DNA of 64,000 nt from contig NC_052354.1 of the NCBI RefSeq assembly GCF_009727055.1, positions 39,998,679 through 40,062,678 on the forward strand. The letters run 5' to 3'. The notes below the pieces were generated by a model that saw nothing but the letters and a program-made list of their open reading frames with translations, did not search any database and had not been told where the DNA came from. Of the stretch, positions 1 to 10,191 are shown in pieces (the stretch's first letter is position 1; every line of letters begins with the position of its first letter). This DNA is from Benincasa hispida. Its lineage: Eukaryota; Streptophyta; Magnoliopsida; Cucurbitales; Cucurbitaceae. Position numbers and translations under genes: made by a program.

Positions 1-1139
1 TCATCCCTTCCTATGACCAACTTAAGATTTTATTTTTTTATTCTTTTCTTGAGTTTATTTCATTATACTTCAGGTGTAATTTTTTTCCACTATATCCATT
101 TTATCAAGATTTCATGGTATTTCAATATAGTTCTATGCACCCATTTTTTTACCTTCAGTTTATATACATCGTTTTTCTTCCAATATCCTATGATAGAGTA
201 TATTAATAATTTATTATCTATAAATTATGTCATTCAAGTTTTCATTTTTATTTGCTTAGTATATCAATTATTTATTTGTATAATGCCCATTAAAAAAATC
301 ACAATATTTTTTTATTAAATCTTTGTACACAATTTCTCAAAAATAAAAAAATATCTTCATATACAACATCAATATTTATATATGAGAAAAGCCTCAACAA
401 AATCCCTAAAATCAAACAGAAGCAAAACTTTTTTTTTAAAAAAATGCCTCACTAAAATATTTAATTGACCATTCATAACCCTTTTTAATAGTTTTTAAAA
501 ATTAAATTTATAAATACTACTTTCACTCGTTTATATTTATTTTTTATTTGTCTTACTTTTGAAGACTCTTTTCAAAATTCAAGTCATGATTGAAGATTAT
601 ATTTTGTATTAAAGTGGAAAAAAGTTTCAGAAAAAAAGTTGGTACATCCATCCCTGACTTAGAATTAAATTTCGTATTTTTAAATGTCTATATTTCGTTG
701 ACTATTTACGATTAATCTTAAATTTTAACTGAGTTTTTTAAACAACAATAATAAAGAATTATTTAAAAGACAATAATTGAATACAAAAAACCGAATTGAT
801 ATAATAATTGAATTATAAGATTAAAAAAAATAGTGTTCATACAGACAAATTATTTTAGAGTACAAAAAATTGAACCAGATAGCACAGACATATGAACTCT
901 GCATACCCAAACACAAACATATGAACTTAGACATAACAACTCTGTACACCCAAATACAGACATATGGACTTAGAAAACACAACTCTGCACCGTAAACACA
1001 AACATCAGAACTCCAAACATCCTATATTATCTTAGTGTCCCAAACAACCCCAAATAAATTAAAGATATGACCCAAAATCAGTGATAGCCATATTGGTAAA
1101 TGACTAAAAAACTCACACGCAACCCACTTCTTTCAATTT
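1..1139. other. AT-rich intergenic flank, no gene seen
   Basis: Very AT-rich sequence with long A and T runs. The longest open frame here (13-318, plus strand) encodes only a Phe/Ile/Tyr-rich string, as expected from translating T-rich DNA, and has no recognisable domain. A loose CAAACATATGAACT-like phrase recurs around 880-1015. I see no promoter, RNA gene or transposon end. Confidence 0.6.
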
Positions 1140-1640
1140 TTTTTTTAAAAAAATTGAAAACTATCACTGATAGTAACTATTAGTGATAGTCATTGATAGC
1201 TATTATAAGTTATTATCACTGATAGCTATTATTAGTGCTAGCTCTCAATTTGAGAAATATTAATACAACCTTGAAATAGTAGCACTTGAAATATTAGCTT
1301 TCAATTTTCTATAGTTATCATTGACAATCATTGATAGAATTTTATCAATTGGAATCAAACTTAAAATATTAACACTTAAGATTTAAGGCAATCAGTGGTT
1401 ATCAATTGTAGATTATTATAAATAGTTAACAACTTTGAAAGAAAACTATCAACTTTCAAAGTGATGAACATTTAAAGCTATAAGTGATAGAAGTCTATTA
1501 ATGAAAAGTCAATAAGTGACTATCACTGATGTCTACCTAAGTCATATCACCAATATTATTAATATCATTCATTTAATTGATATATACTTAAGTCATATCA
1601 CTGATAGCTTCTATTTGTGAATATCACTAATAGCCTTTAT
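1140..1640. repeat. Degenerate ATCACTGATAG repeat cluster
   Basis: The word ATCACTGATAG and relatives (ATTGATAG, AGTGATAG, ATCACTAATAG) recur many times on both strands within about 500 bp, for example at 1161-1173, around 1215 and around 1595. Because the word is nearly palindromic, the region could fold into several small hairpins. It lies directly upstream of the copia A LTR, and the repeat continues up to that boundary. Origin unknown; it may be a decayed minisatellite. Confidence 0.6.
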
Positions 1641-1646
1641 AAGTGG

Positions 1647-3562
1647 TGTTGGGTTGTATGTCATAAATCTTACAATTTGTAAAATTAAACATATTCTATA
1701 TGCAATAAAGTAGTTATTGAGGTCTATTCAATAAAACTGTTATTGAATATATAAATTGCACTTGTAAAAAAACTAAATCCAAGAAACTAAGATTTATGGC
1801 TATTACATGAGTACTTGGACTTTACGTGGGGACAGATAGCCAAAATGGTCTATAGTATACGGATAAGAGTGGGTACCTTATTCTGAATACACTATCGGAT
1901 GTGGCTCACTTTGTATTTAGTACAAACCTATGTGATTCTGAATCGTTCATGTGAAGACATGCAAGTGGGGGTGTCTTATGCAAAGAGTTTGTATAAGACC
2001 GAACCAAGAAATAAGTCACTATTACTTTATAACGTTGTTTATTGTTTAAGACTGACTATTTCAAAGAAATGACCTAGGCAACTTGACCTTAATCTTCAGC
2101 TAACTATGAACTCCTTTTTATTCGAGATTATCCTTAGATTTTCATGGGTGAGGGTTGACCTAACAACGCTGACTCAATAAACCCCCTCATTTCAGGAGTA
2201 AGACTAGGTAGATAGCTGGGGACATAGGGTGCAAGACGAAATTCACTCCTACCAGCTTTTAAGGATAGTAGAGAGGTTGTTCCTTTAAGTACTGACTCCG
2301 AGTCTTGAACAAGGGGCTCTACCCTCTCATTGGCTCGAAAGGGACTCGGTTTGATGATTGGATCACAAACCAATTGTTCATTAGAGAATAAGAGAAACTT
2401 ATGGAATAAGATGTAATCTCGGGGGTAAAACATCTTTTGACCCAGCCGTTATTATGAACAACCTATGAAGAATTGACTTACTGATCATGGTTAAATCAAG
2501 TGAACAAAAATATATCTACAATGAGGGAAGTACAACTACTGGTCTTTAGTGGAGTGACTTGGTAGTTAACGAATATTGATTAATTTGGTTTAAAAAGTCT
2601 AGCCAATTAATCTTCGATCGTTGGAGCCCATGATTTGTAGGTCCATTAGGTCCCCTTACTAGCTGACAAATGGATTAAATCTTAGAATAGTGTGATGAGA
2701 GAATTTGAAACGTTGAAATTCGAATTAAGTGAATCAATAATTATATACGATATAATTACACGTTTGATTATCGAATTAAACGAAATTGGATAATTGGATA
2801 ATATTTAAATTTGATTTAAATATTAATTACATGAATATAGATCCATGTTTGAGTGATTGGTGTCTAACTAATTTAATAATTGATATTAAATTAATATAAT
2901 TAATTATCCAAAATTAATTTTAGTTAAAATTAATTATAGAATTAATTTTATTTAAAATTAATGTATTTTATTCAAATATTAATTATTGAATTAATATCTT
3001 AATTTTTTTTCCTTCTTTTAAATTTGAAATTAGATTTCAAATAAAAATTGAATTTTGAGTAAAATTCAATAAATTGGAAAATTAAAGACCAAAGTGGATT
3101 TCTCCCACTTTTTAATACCAACAATTCCACTTGCTTATTAAATGATTGGTGTCATTTCCATGTGCAATCTGGTTGCATGGAGAGGTAAATGAAAACAAGT
3201 TTACTGAGTTGAGATTTTAAACAGAAATTTGCTGTTTTTTCTTGAAAAAATTAGTTAAAGAAAGGTTCTTCAACTCTTTAAACCAAAACTAGTTTTTCTC
3301 TCTGATCTTCCCAAAATTCAACCTCATTTTAGAATCTGCCTTCCAATCTAAGATCCTAGAGGATAGTATGGAAGATCAAGTGGTGGTCTACAAGGTGTTG
3401 CCGAGGAAATTCGAGCTGAAATTCAAGGATTGAAAGTTCAATAAAGGTTTAAATTTCAGAAACCCTACTTGTATATTTTTTTATCTTGCATATTTCTTTG
3501 CTAAAATCAATGAAACTAGAGTGCTTAAGATCCTAATTTCTTCTACATGTTGAATGTCAACA
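1647..3562 (+). repeat. 5' LTR of copia A
   Basis: Begins TGTTGGG and ends TCAACA, giving the TG...CA ends of an LTR, and is followed nine bases later by a primer site. It shares its layout with the solo LTR at 35026-36983 and the reverse fragment at 6572-6884: an opening like TGTTGGGTTGTATGTC, a middle block GGTCTATAGTATACGGATAAG, and the phrase AAGAGTTTGTATAAGACCG where other copies carry the TATA box. Length 1916 bp. No partner 3' LTR in the same orientation was found. Confidence 0.85.
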
Positions 3563-3570
3563 CCAAAAAT

Positions 3571-3583
3571 CGGTATTAGAGCA
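3571..3583 (+). promoter_or_regulatory. Primer binding site of copia A
   Basis: CGGTATTAGAGCA lies just after the LTR. Plant copia elements usually carry TGGTATCAGAGC here, complementary to the 3' end of initiator tRNA-Met. This copy has two mismatches. Confidence 0.75.
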
Positions 3584-5567
3584 TGATTTAAGTACTCAAT
3601 TCGTGTTAATTTTAGCTTCGTGGGTGTTTTTCATAAGTTGTATGAAAATGGGAGCTAAAATGGATCATTTTAGTTTTGGCATTATATTTATCTTTAATTC
3701 ATTGTTAATTGTTGTTATCGACTCTTTATTTATGAGTCTTAATGTGTGATTATGTGTCTGTAAATTTGTTAGAGTGAATAGAGTTGCAATTAGGTTATAT
3801 TTGAAGAAAAATCAAAATAAGCTCAACAGCTTGTTGTAGCAGAAGAAGCTACTGCCTTGTAGTGTTGCAACGTTGCCCTTGAAGTGTTGTAATGTTGTTC
3901 TTCAGATAGCCCAGAAAAGGAGGCATTTTCCCATGGCATTGCAACGTTGGGATGAAGCTTGCAGCGCTGATCATCCCAACACAGAATGCGCGTGCACGAC
4001 TAGACTAGTTGTTCAATTGGACCAGTCCAACTAGTTCGTTTCTTGGAGGTCTGATTCAACTTGGTTTTGACCGGTTTCATCCCATTTTAGAGCCCTAGAG
4101 GTCTGATTTCAGTGGTTAGGGTCGGTTTATGTGGTTCAGAGGCCGTTTAAAGCTATTTTTAATTATTATTGTAATAATTTAGATTGTTTGTTTGCTTAGG
4201 ATACCAAAACTGGTCCTTATTAGTGTGTTTGATTATTTATGCATTATGAATGTATGTTATAATTAAATAAATCTTGTATATGCATATAGTATGCCATGTA
4301 GATTTAAAATCCCACCATAGGAAGCATGTAACATGCATTAAAAATATGTTATAAATAGTTATAATATATAGTATGCATGTGTTAGGGCTTCATGTTTTAA
4401 TATAAAGTGTTATATTAAATTGTGAAATGCTTGATGAATGTTATAGATTGAAAGCATGTCTATATTTTATAAAGAGTTATAAAAATGGATTAGACATTTA
4501 AACTCTATAATAAATATAAGATGCATGCTCACCTAGGGTAAACAAATAACAACTTGTTTTAATAGTTAAAATGAGTCGTTATCTTGTAAAAATTTGGTTA
4601 CAAACTCACCTGGGCTAAAATCCCGTCTAAGGCTAGAGGTACTTAAGTTGACGATTTAGAACACCTGCTACCTAGGGATTTTAGTTGGTTCCTGAGCGAT
4701 GAGCATGCATGAGTCGTGTGGGGTTTTAAAATTGGTTTATCACCTAAACATCGTAGGTTAAATCCAAATATAAATGTTATACTTGGAAAATCACCTAGAA
4801 TTAGGTTGCTTTTTTTAGCCAAAATATACCTAACTAAATATTTACCCAAAACAAATAGAACACTTCAGTGAAAGATTAATAATATATACGATATATTATT
4901 CTTAGCTCTCACATTCCTAAGAGTTCACACCGTGAGATTCATGTTCTGTTTCGTATCATCCTGGGAGTGACCTCTATTTGGAAAGTGTTTGCATGGGTCA
5001 ATAGCAAGGTGAATAGGAGAAGTAGCTCATAGTAAATAGGCGAAGGATGTATGTCAACATATCATGCAGTCTCTTCCATTAGTTTTGACCGTGAGATTCC
5101 TATGTTGTGCCTGCTTGGTGACATAAGCTAGTCGTTTTTCCCGCGACTATCCCCTCGGAAGGTTGTAGCATGAGATTTCGAACAACTCAAACTCCAGAAA
5201 TGGATAGATCTCTTAGGTCCATTCCCAACCTTGACTTTCCAATTCAGTAGCATCATTCGGGTTGACCTCTGAGGTCTGAAAATGGAGGGTTACACTTACA
5301 AGAGTTACTAAGTATTAGCAAGTTCTTGACAAAAAAAACGGTAACTAAATAACTATAGAAATAAGAGTTATTATGGAATTAGTATTTAGTAAAAAATGTC
5401 TTGCTTTAGTGAAGAAGTATTTAACTACCCCTCGATAGCATATATTCTGACTCACTAAACTATCGTTGCAAATAAATAATGAAATTTGGATACATTATTG
5501 CTATTGCTAAAATTTGATTGGATGTAAAAGTAATTTGCTGATAAGAGTTTTTTTTTATATTTTTAAC
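3584..5567 (+). other. Untranslated leader of copia A
   Basis: About 2 kb between primer site and gag start with no supported coding sequence. It is homologous, on the opposite strand, to the leader of element D (8071-9845). Examples of shared blocks are the phrase around 4900-4940 ending TTCACACCGTGAGATTC and the TGGGTCAATAGCAAGGTG block near 4995. Leaders of B and F share shorter segments, such as the TACTTAAG(T/C)TGACG phrase at about 4640, 13955 and 47065. Long structured leaders are typical of large-LTR plant copia elements. Confidence 0.75.
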
Positions 5568-6571
5568 ATGTCGAATTCTTCAAAATTTCTCGGTTCCAAT
5601 AAGTTTAACGGTCTTAATTTTTCAACGTGGAAATCAGATATAAATGCAATACTAGCAGATGATGATTTAAAATTTGTTTTAATGGAGGAATGTCCTCCAT
5701 CTCCCAGCTCATCTGCAAATCAAAGAGTTTGGAATGCATATGACAGATGAAAAGGCCCGAATCCATATCTTAGCAAATATATCGATATACTAGCTAAGAA
5801 ATTTGAGAACATGGTTTCTGCTAAAGAAATCATGAATTCGTTATAGACATTGTTTGGACAATTTTTCAGGAACGATATTCTCAAAGAAGTTTATAATTAT
5901 GACATAAAGAATAGAACCTCTATTAATGAACATGTTCTGGATATGTTAGAAAAAGTAAACACAAATGTCATGGATGAGGAAACTAAGAAAGCACAATAAA
6001 GTAAATATGATTTACTTGTCACTGGGACATGTTTAGTGGAAAATTATAAATTCACCTCGATATTAGATTTAGATGTCGCTAATCATATGTGCGCTTTCGC
6101 TCAGGAAACTAGTCCTAGGAAGCAGCTTTCAGAAGGTGACAAAACCTTTAAGGTAGAGATCAAAGAGGTTGTCTCAGCTAAATCAGTGAGAGATATAAAG
6201 TTATCTATTGAAGATAGATTCATTTTACTTGAAAATATTTATTACATTCCTACCATAAGGAGGAATTTAATATCTATCTCATATTTGCTAGAACAAAAAT
6301 ATAAAATCTCTTTTGAAATTAATGAAGTGTTTATTATTTCAAAAGGTATTAAAATATGTTCTGCAAAACTGGAAAATAATTTAGATGTGTTAAAACCAAC
6401 TAAGGTAAAAACCATTTTGAATATAGAGATGTTTAAAATAGGTGAAACTCAAAATAAGAAACGAAAATTTTTTCATAATGCCTATCTTTGGCACTTAAGA
6501 CTAAGTCACATTAATTTCAATAGAATTGGGAGATTGGTTAAGAGTGGATTCCTAAATCAGTTAGAAGATTT
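5568..6571 (+). pseudogene. Copia A gag-protease-integrase remnant
   Basis: Translation starts at the ATG at 5568 and gives a copia gag N-terminus (F-S-T-W-K-S-D-I-N-A-I-L-A-D-D-D-L-K-F-V-L). It is cut by a stop at 5748, then continues with further stops through the gag middle. At about 6000 it jumps to the K-Y-D-L-L-V sequence that normally precedes protease, so the gag C-terminus and its CCHC zinc knuckle are absent. The protease active site, normally D-S-G-A-T, reads D-L-D-V-A and is dead. GAG-pre-integrase follows (about 6220-6450), then the integrase zinc finger start L-W-H-L-R-L-S-H-I-N. The reading ends at about 6571, inside integrase. Clearly non-functional. Confidence 0.85.
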
Positions 6572-6884
6572 CAGGATCACATTGTTGTATCAAATACAAA
6601 GCGGGCCACATCCATAGTGTCCCCAAGATAAGGTACCCAACTCTATCCTTATGCTATAGATTTTTTTGGCTATATACTTAAACTTGGACTACTTTTATGT
6701 AGCATAAAGATTTAGTATTCATGTTATAGCCAGGGGTTTGTTAGTTTATTGGATTTAGGCTATTACAAGTGCAATTTATATGTTCAATAACAATTTTATT
6801 GAATAAACATCAATAACAACTTTATTGCAAATAGAATATGTTTAAAAATTACGAATTTTGAGTTTTAGGATATATAACCAAACA
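6572..6884 (-). repeat. 3' LTR start of copia D (fragment)
   Basis: The reverse complement begins TGTTTGGTTATATATCC and then matches the first 310 bp of the copia A LTR, including the AACATATTCTATTTGCAATAA block and the GGGTACCTTATC block. The remaining LTR (about 1.6 kb) is missing; copia A integrase sequence abuts it at about 6571. Confidence 0.8.
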
Positions 6885-7049
6885 AATACCTGCTTAGACT
6901 AAAACTCCAGTGGGTTTACATATATACAATGTTGAGTTACAGAGAAAATACAATAAACTAGGGCATCAGATATCCATGAACAACATCGCGACAATGTTCT
7001 TCAGATACCCATGAATTCTACCACTTGCCCTATATTTATGAATCTCGTA

Positions 7050-7114
7050 GTCCTAGTCCAATTAGGTGACCCTCGAATACTTTAGCCGTGAAGGCCTTTG
7101 TAAACGGATCAGCT
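7050..7114 (-). pseudogene. RNase H C-terminus of copia D
   Basis: Reverse translation gives A-D-P-F-T-K-A-F-T-A-K-V-F-E-G-H-L, the conserved end of copia RNase H just before the pol stop. Between it and the LTR (6885-7049) is a pre-LTR segment with the GCCCTAGTTTATTGTAT phrase also seen before the B, E and F 3' LTRs. Only about 20 codons survive. The neighbouring RNase H body lies on the opposite strand. Confidence 0.75.
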
Positions 7115-7147
7115 CCTCAGTGTGCACGATACCCAACATCTGCTATT

Positions 7148-7577
7148 TGGTGGGGATAACCAGTAGATATTAGTCTAATCCAAGATTTGATCACTAGACT
7201 GCTATTAAGAACATCCTCAAGTATCTATAGAGAACGAGAAACTACATGCTTATGTATGGTTCTAAGGATTTGATCCTTACAGGATACATGGACTATGATT
7301 TTCAGATTGATAAGGATTCTAGGAATTCCACATCAGGATAAGTGTTCATTCTTAATGGAAGAGCAGTAGTCTAGAGGAGCACCAAGCAAGGGTGCATTGT
7401 TAACTCCACTATGGAGGCGAAGTATGTTGCAACTTGTGGAGCTGCTAAGGAAGCTATTTTACTCAAAAAATTCTTGATTGATTTGGAAGTCGTTCCAGAC
7501 ATGTCAAAGCCCATCACACTTTATTGTGAAAATAGTGGTGTTGTGGCTAATTCTCGAGAACCGAGGAGTCATGAGGG
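7148..7577 (+). pseudogene. Copia RNase H fragment, inverted within D
   Basis: Plus-strand translation gives a copia RNase H body: N-I-L-K-Y-L, then G-Y-M-D-Y-D-F-Q (first catalytic Asp context), then S-T-M-E-A-K-Y-V-A (the Glu region, with the catalytic Glu of M-E-A-E-Y replaced by Lys), then L-Y-C-E-N-S-G-V-V-A-N-S, where the Asp of C-D-N-S is Glu. It ends at P-R-S-H-E. Two or more in-frame stops are present. On its lower side the minus strand carries the RNase H end (7050-7114), and on its upper side D's gag (7578-8070). This is what a local inversion plus deletion within D would leave. Confidence 0.8.
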
Positions 7578-8070
7578 TTTCCAATAAACATGTTTCAACA
7601 ACAAGTAAATCATATTTAATTTGTTGTGCTGTCTTAGATTCCTTATCTATGACATTCCTGTTTATTACTTTCAACATATTTAGAGCATGTTCTTTAACAG
7701 AGGTTCTATCCTGTATGTCAAAGTTATAAACATTATCGAGAGTATTGTGCTTGATAGATTTTCTAAACAATGTCTGCATTGAATTCATGATTTCTTCGGT
7801 GGAAACCATACTCTCGTATTTCTTAGCTAGTATATCGGATATGCTTTCTAATATATAGATTCAGGTCTTTTGATTTCCTCTAATCCATCTGTCATAAGCA
7901 TTCCAAACTTTTTTGTTTGAAAATGAGCTGGGATTTAGAGGATATTCCTCTGTTAAAACGAACTTTAAATCATCATTTGCTAGTATTGGGTTTATATTTG
8001 ATTTCCATGTTGAATATTTAAAATCGTTAAACTTATCATAAACGAGTGTTTGTTCAAAAGGATTTAACAT
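7578..8070 (-). pseudogene. Copia D gag remnant
   Basis: Minus-strand gag beginning at the ATG at 8068-8070, with Y-S-T-W-K-S-N-I-N-P-I-L-A-N-D-D-L-K-F-V-L, then a stop near 7860, then the gag middle (about 7504-7809 frame: I-M-N-S-M-Q-T-L-F, V-K-E-H-A-L-N-M-L). It passes straight into K-Y-D-L-L-V-V-E-T-C-L with no CCHC zinc knuckle, as in element A. The coding match stops at about 7578, where the inverted RNase H piece begins. Not functional. Confidence 0.85.
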
Positions 8071-9845
8071 GCTGAAAATATAAACAAATTCTAATTTAGT
8101 AGAATGCTTTTAAAACTAATCAAATTTTAGCTAATGTAACAATGCACCCAAACTTTATTATTTATTTGCAACGATATTTTAGTGAGTTAGAATAGATGCT
8201 ATCGGGGGAAAATCAAATACTCTTTCACCGAAGCAAAACATTATTGATTAAATACTAAACCAAGAATAACGCTTTATTCATATAATCATTTAGTTATAGT
8301 TTTCGGTCAAGAACTTACTAACACTTAATGACTCTTGTGAGTGTAACCCTCCATTTTCAGACCTCTGATATTGGTCTCAATAATGCTACCAAATTGGAGA
8401 GTCAAAGTTGGGAATCGATCTAAGAGACCCGATCCATTTTTGGAGTTTTGAGTTGTTCTGAATCCCATGTTACAACCTTCCAAGGGGATAGTCTCTAAAA
8501 AGATGACTAGCTAATGTGGCCTAAAAATGACAACAGTCGCAACGTTGGAATCTCATAGTCCAACCTAATGGAGGAGACCGTAGGATGTTTTGACACACTT
8601 CCTTCTCACACTTACTATGAACTACTTACTCTATTCACCTTGCTATTGACCCATGCAAACACTTTCCGAATGGAGAAGTCGCATTAAAAGCGACAAGAAG
8701 TCGAGCATGGACTTCACGGTGTGAACTCTTAGGGACGTGAGAGCTAAGAACAATATATTGTATATATTATTAATCTCTCACTAAAGTGTTCTATTTTTTT
8801 AGGGTAAATGTTTACTTAGGTATATTCCAGAAAAAAAAACAACCTATGTCTAGGTTATTATCCAAGTATAAAATTTATATTTGGATTCAACCTATGATGT
8901 CTAAGTGATAAACCAATTTATTACCTCACATCGCTCACGCATGCTCATAAAAAAAGGTTAACAATACTCAAGAGCTAGCTAAAATTCCCAGTACTAGGCG
9001 TTCTGTAAACCATCAACTTAAGTACCTCAAGCCTTAAACAGGATTTAACTCGGGTGAGTTTAAAAGATAACGACCTATTTTAACTAATTAAAAAAGTTTG
9101 TTATTTGTTAACCCTAAGTGAGCATGCATCTTATCTTTGTTATAGATTTTAAATGTCTAATTCATTTTATAACACTTTATTGTAGACGTGCTTTTCCATT
9201 ACAAACACCAAAAATTTCATAATTTAATACAACAAATTATATTAACCACATGAAACCCTAAATTATGCATATTATTATTAAAAAAAATTATAACATACTT
9301 TCAATGCATGCTACATGCTTTCCTTTGGTCGAATTTTATATTTACATGACATACATTATGCACATACAAGATTTAATTTAATTATAACATACATCAAATG
9401 CATAAATAATTAAACACTCGTTGATATGGACCAGTTTTGGCATCCTAAGCAAGCATAAACATAAAATATTACAACAATAAATTGAAAACAACCTTAAATC
9501 GCTTTTGGACTACCTTAACCGATCTGAACCAGCTCCAAACTACTCGAACCAGACCTCTAGGCCATCAAAATATCTTAACTATCTCAAATAGGGCTGAACT
9601 AAACCTCCACGACCCAAACTGGCTTGCCTTAACCGTCGACCTGCTCACGAGCGCACGTTCTAGTCTGGACGAGGAACAACGTCGCGACGCTACAAAAACA
9701 ACATCGCGACGTTGCGAGGAAGAAGCTTCAACTCCAATTTTCTATTGTTGTGCTTGCTTCCAAATTTCTTCAATTACAACTTAATTGCAACTATATTGAC
9801 TCTAACAAATTTACAGACTCTTAATCACACATTAAGACCTTCAAA
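8071..9845 (-). other. Leader of copia D
   Basis: Reverse complement of the A leader with moderate divergence. Shared blocks include the CTCTCAC...CTAAGAGTTCACACCGTGA phrase around 8720-8750 and the ATGGGTCAATAGCAAGGTG block around 8635-8655. It ends at about 9845, equivalent to about 150 nt after the primer site in A. D's primer site and 5' LTR are therefore lost. The plus-strand frame at 9482-9784 is a chance antisense ORF. Confidence 0.75.
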
Positions 9846-9975
9846 TCATATGTTATATCTTAAGATAACATATAACCTGTAGCCTATATTATATCATATA
9901 TAATATAGCCTATAGTCTAATGATAGCTTGTAGAAATACAAGCTATTGCACCCTTTTATTTATAATTATGAGGGT
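9846..9975 (+). other. 3' internal end of gypsy-type element K
   Basis: A short stretch immediately before the K LTR. Starting from TGATAGCTTG it is shared with the second K copy (minus strand, 43185-43233), and both copies flank the LTR on the same side, so this is internal element sequence rather than target DNA. It carries a perfect hairpin (9923-9946) and ends in a purine-rich ATGAGGGT just before the LTR, a plausible polypurine tract. The AT-rich palindromic part 9846-9920 is not shared with the other copy. Confidence 0.65.
9923..9946 (+). other. Stem-loop before K 3' LTR
   Basis: Ten-base arms ATAGCTTGTA and TACAAGCTAT pair perfectly around a GAAA loop, 29 nt before the LTR. The identical hairpin occurs in the second K copy at 43209-43232. 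Comparable hairpins sit in the same place in gypsy C (22758-22775) and G (54764-54778). Confidence 0.8.
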
Positions 9976-10191
9976 TGATGAGAAAAATATGCATTAATAT
10001 GACTAAAGATTTATGTGGAAAAATGAGCTTGCGTCGTCAGCACTGAAAATTCCCACTAACTTTTTATCATGTGTTATCTTGTGTCAAAATGTCTATTTTG
10101 TAGTTATCGCAGGAGTCGACTGAATGCGTTGATCTCAATGAAGAAAAGTTGGTCGCATGCATTGCACCAAATATAGTGATAACCATGACAG
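9976..10191 (+). repeat. Gypsy-type LTR K, left part
   Basis: Begins TGATGAG after the putative polypurine tract. It is interrupted at 10191/10192 by copia B and resumes at 32740. The whole LTR would be TGATGAG...CTCATCA, about 1.58 kb without the insertion. The uninterrupted minus-strand copy at 41673-43184 shows the two parts were contiguous (the ACATGATAGAAGG site there). Base words such as ATGCGTTGATC recur through the LTR. Confidence 0.85.

Larger units (their letters stand above)
1647..6571 (+). mobile_element. Copia element A (truncated, 5' LTR to integrase)
   Basis: Plus-strand Ty1/copia element made of a 1.9-kb 5' LTR, a primer site, a long untranslated leader and broken gag, GAG-pre-integrase and integrase-zinc-finger sequence. 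It stops abruptly at about 6571, where the reverse-orientation LTR of element D begins. The rest of integrase, RT, RNase H and the 3' LTR are missing. The boundary between A and D looks like a rearrangement joining two copies of one family tail to tail. Confidence 0.85.
6572..9845 (-). mobile_element. Copia element D (minus strand, deleted and rearranged)
   Basis: Read on the minus strand from 9845 down: leader homologous to A, gag start, gag middle, then a roughly 430-bp RNase H piece that is on the plus strand (inverted), then the last codons of RNase H back on the minus strand, a pre-LTR stretch, and the start of an A-type LTR at 6884. Most of pol is deleted. The 5' end is cut at 9845, where gypsy K sequence begins. 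All parts belong to the same family as A. Confidence 0.75.

Noticed and set aside
13..318. 101-codon plus-strand open frame rich in Phe, Ile and Tyr
   Set aside because: T-rich DNA gives such frames by chance; no domain, no transcript signals and no conserved motif.
1161..1173. CTATCACTGATAG, identical to the 13-bp core of the bacterial tet operator
   Set aside because: It is one of many degenerate copies of a local AT-rich repeat in plant DNA, outer operator bases do not match, and there is no vector or tetracycline gene nearby.
9482..9784. 100-codon plus-strand frame with a start codon
   Set aside because: It lies antisense in the leader of copia D; the matching part of the A leader has no open frame.
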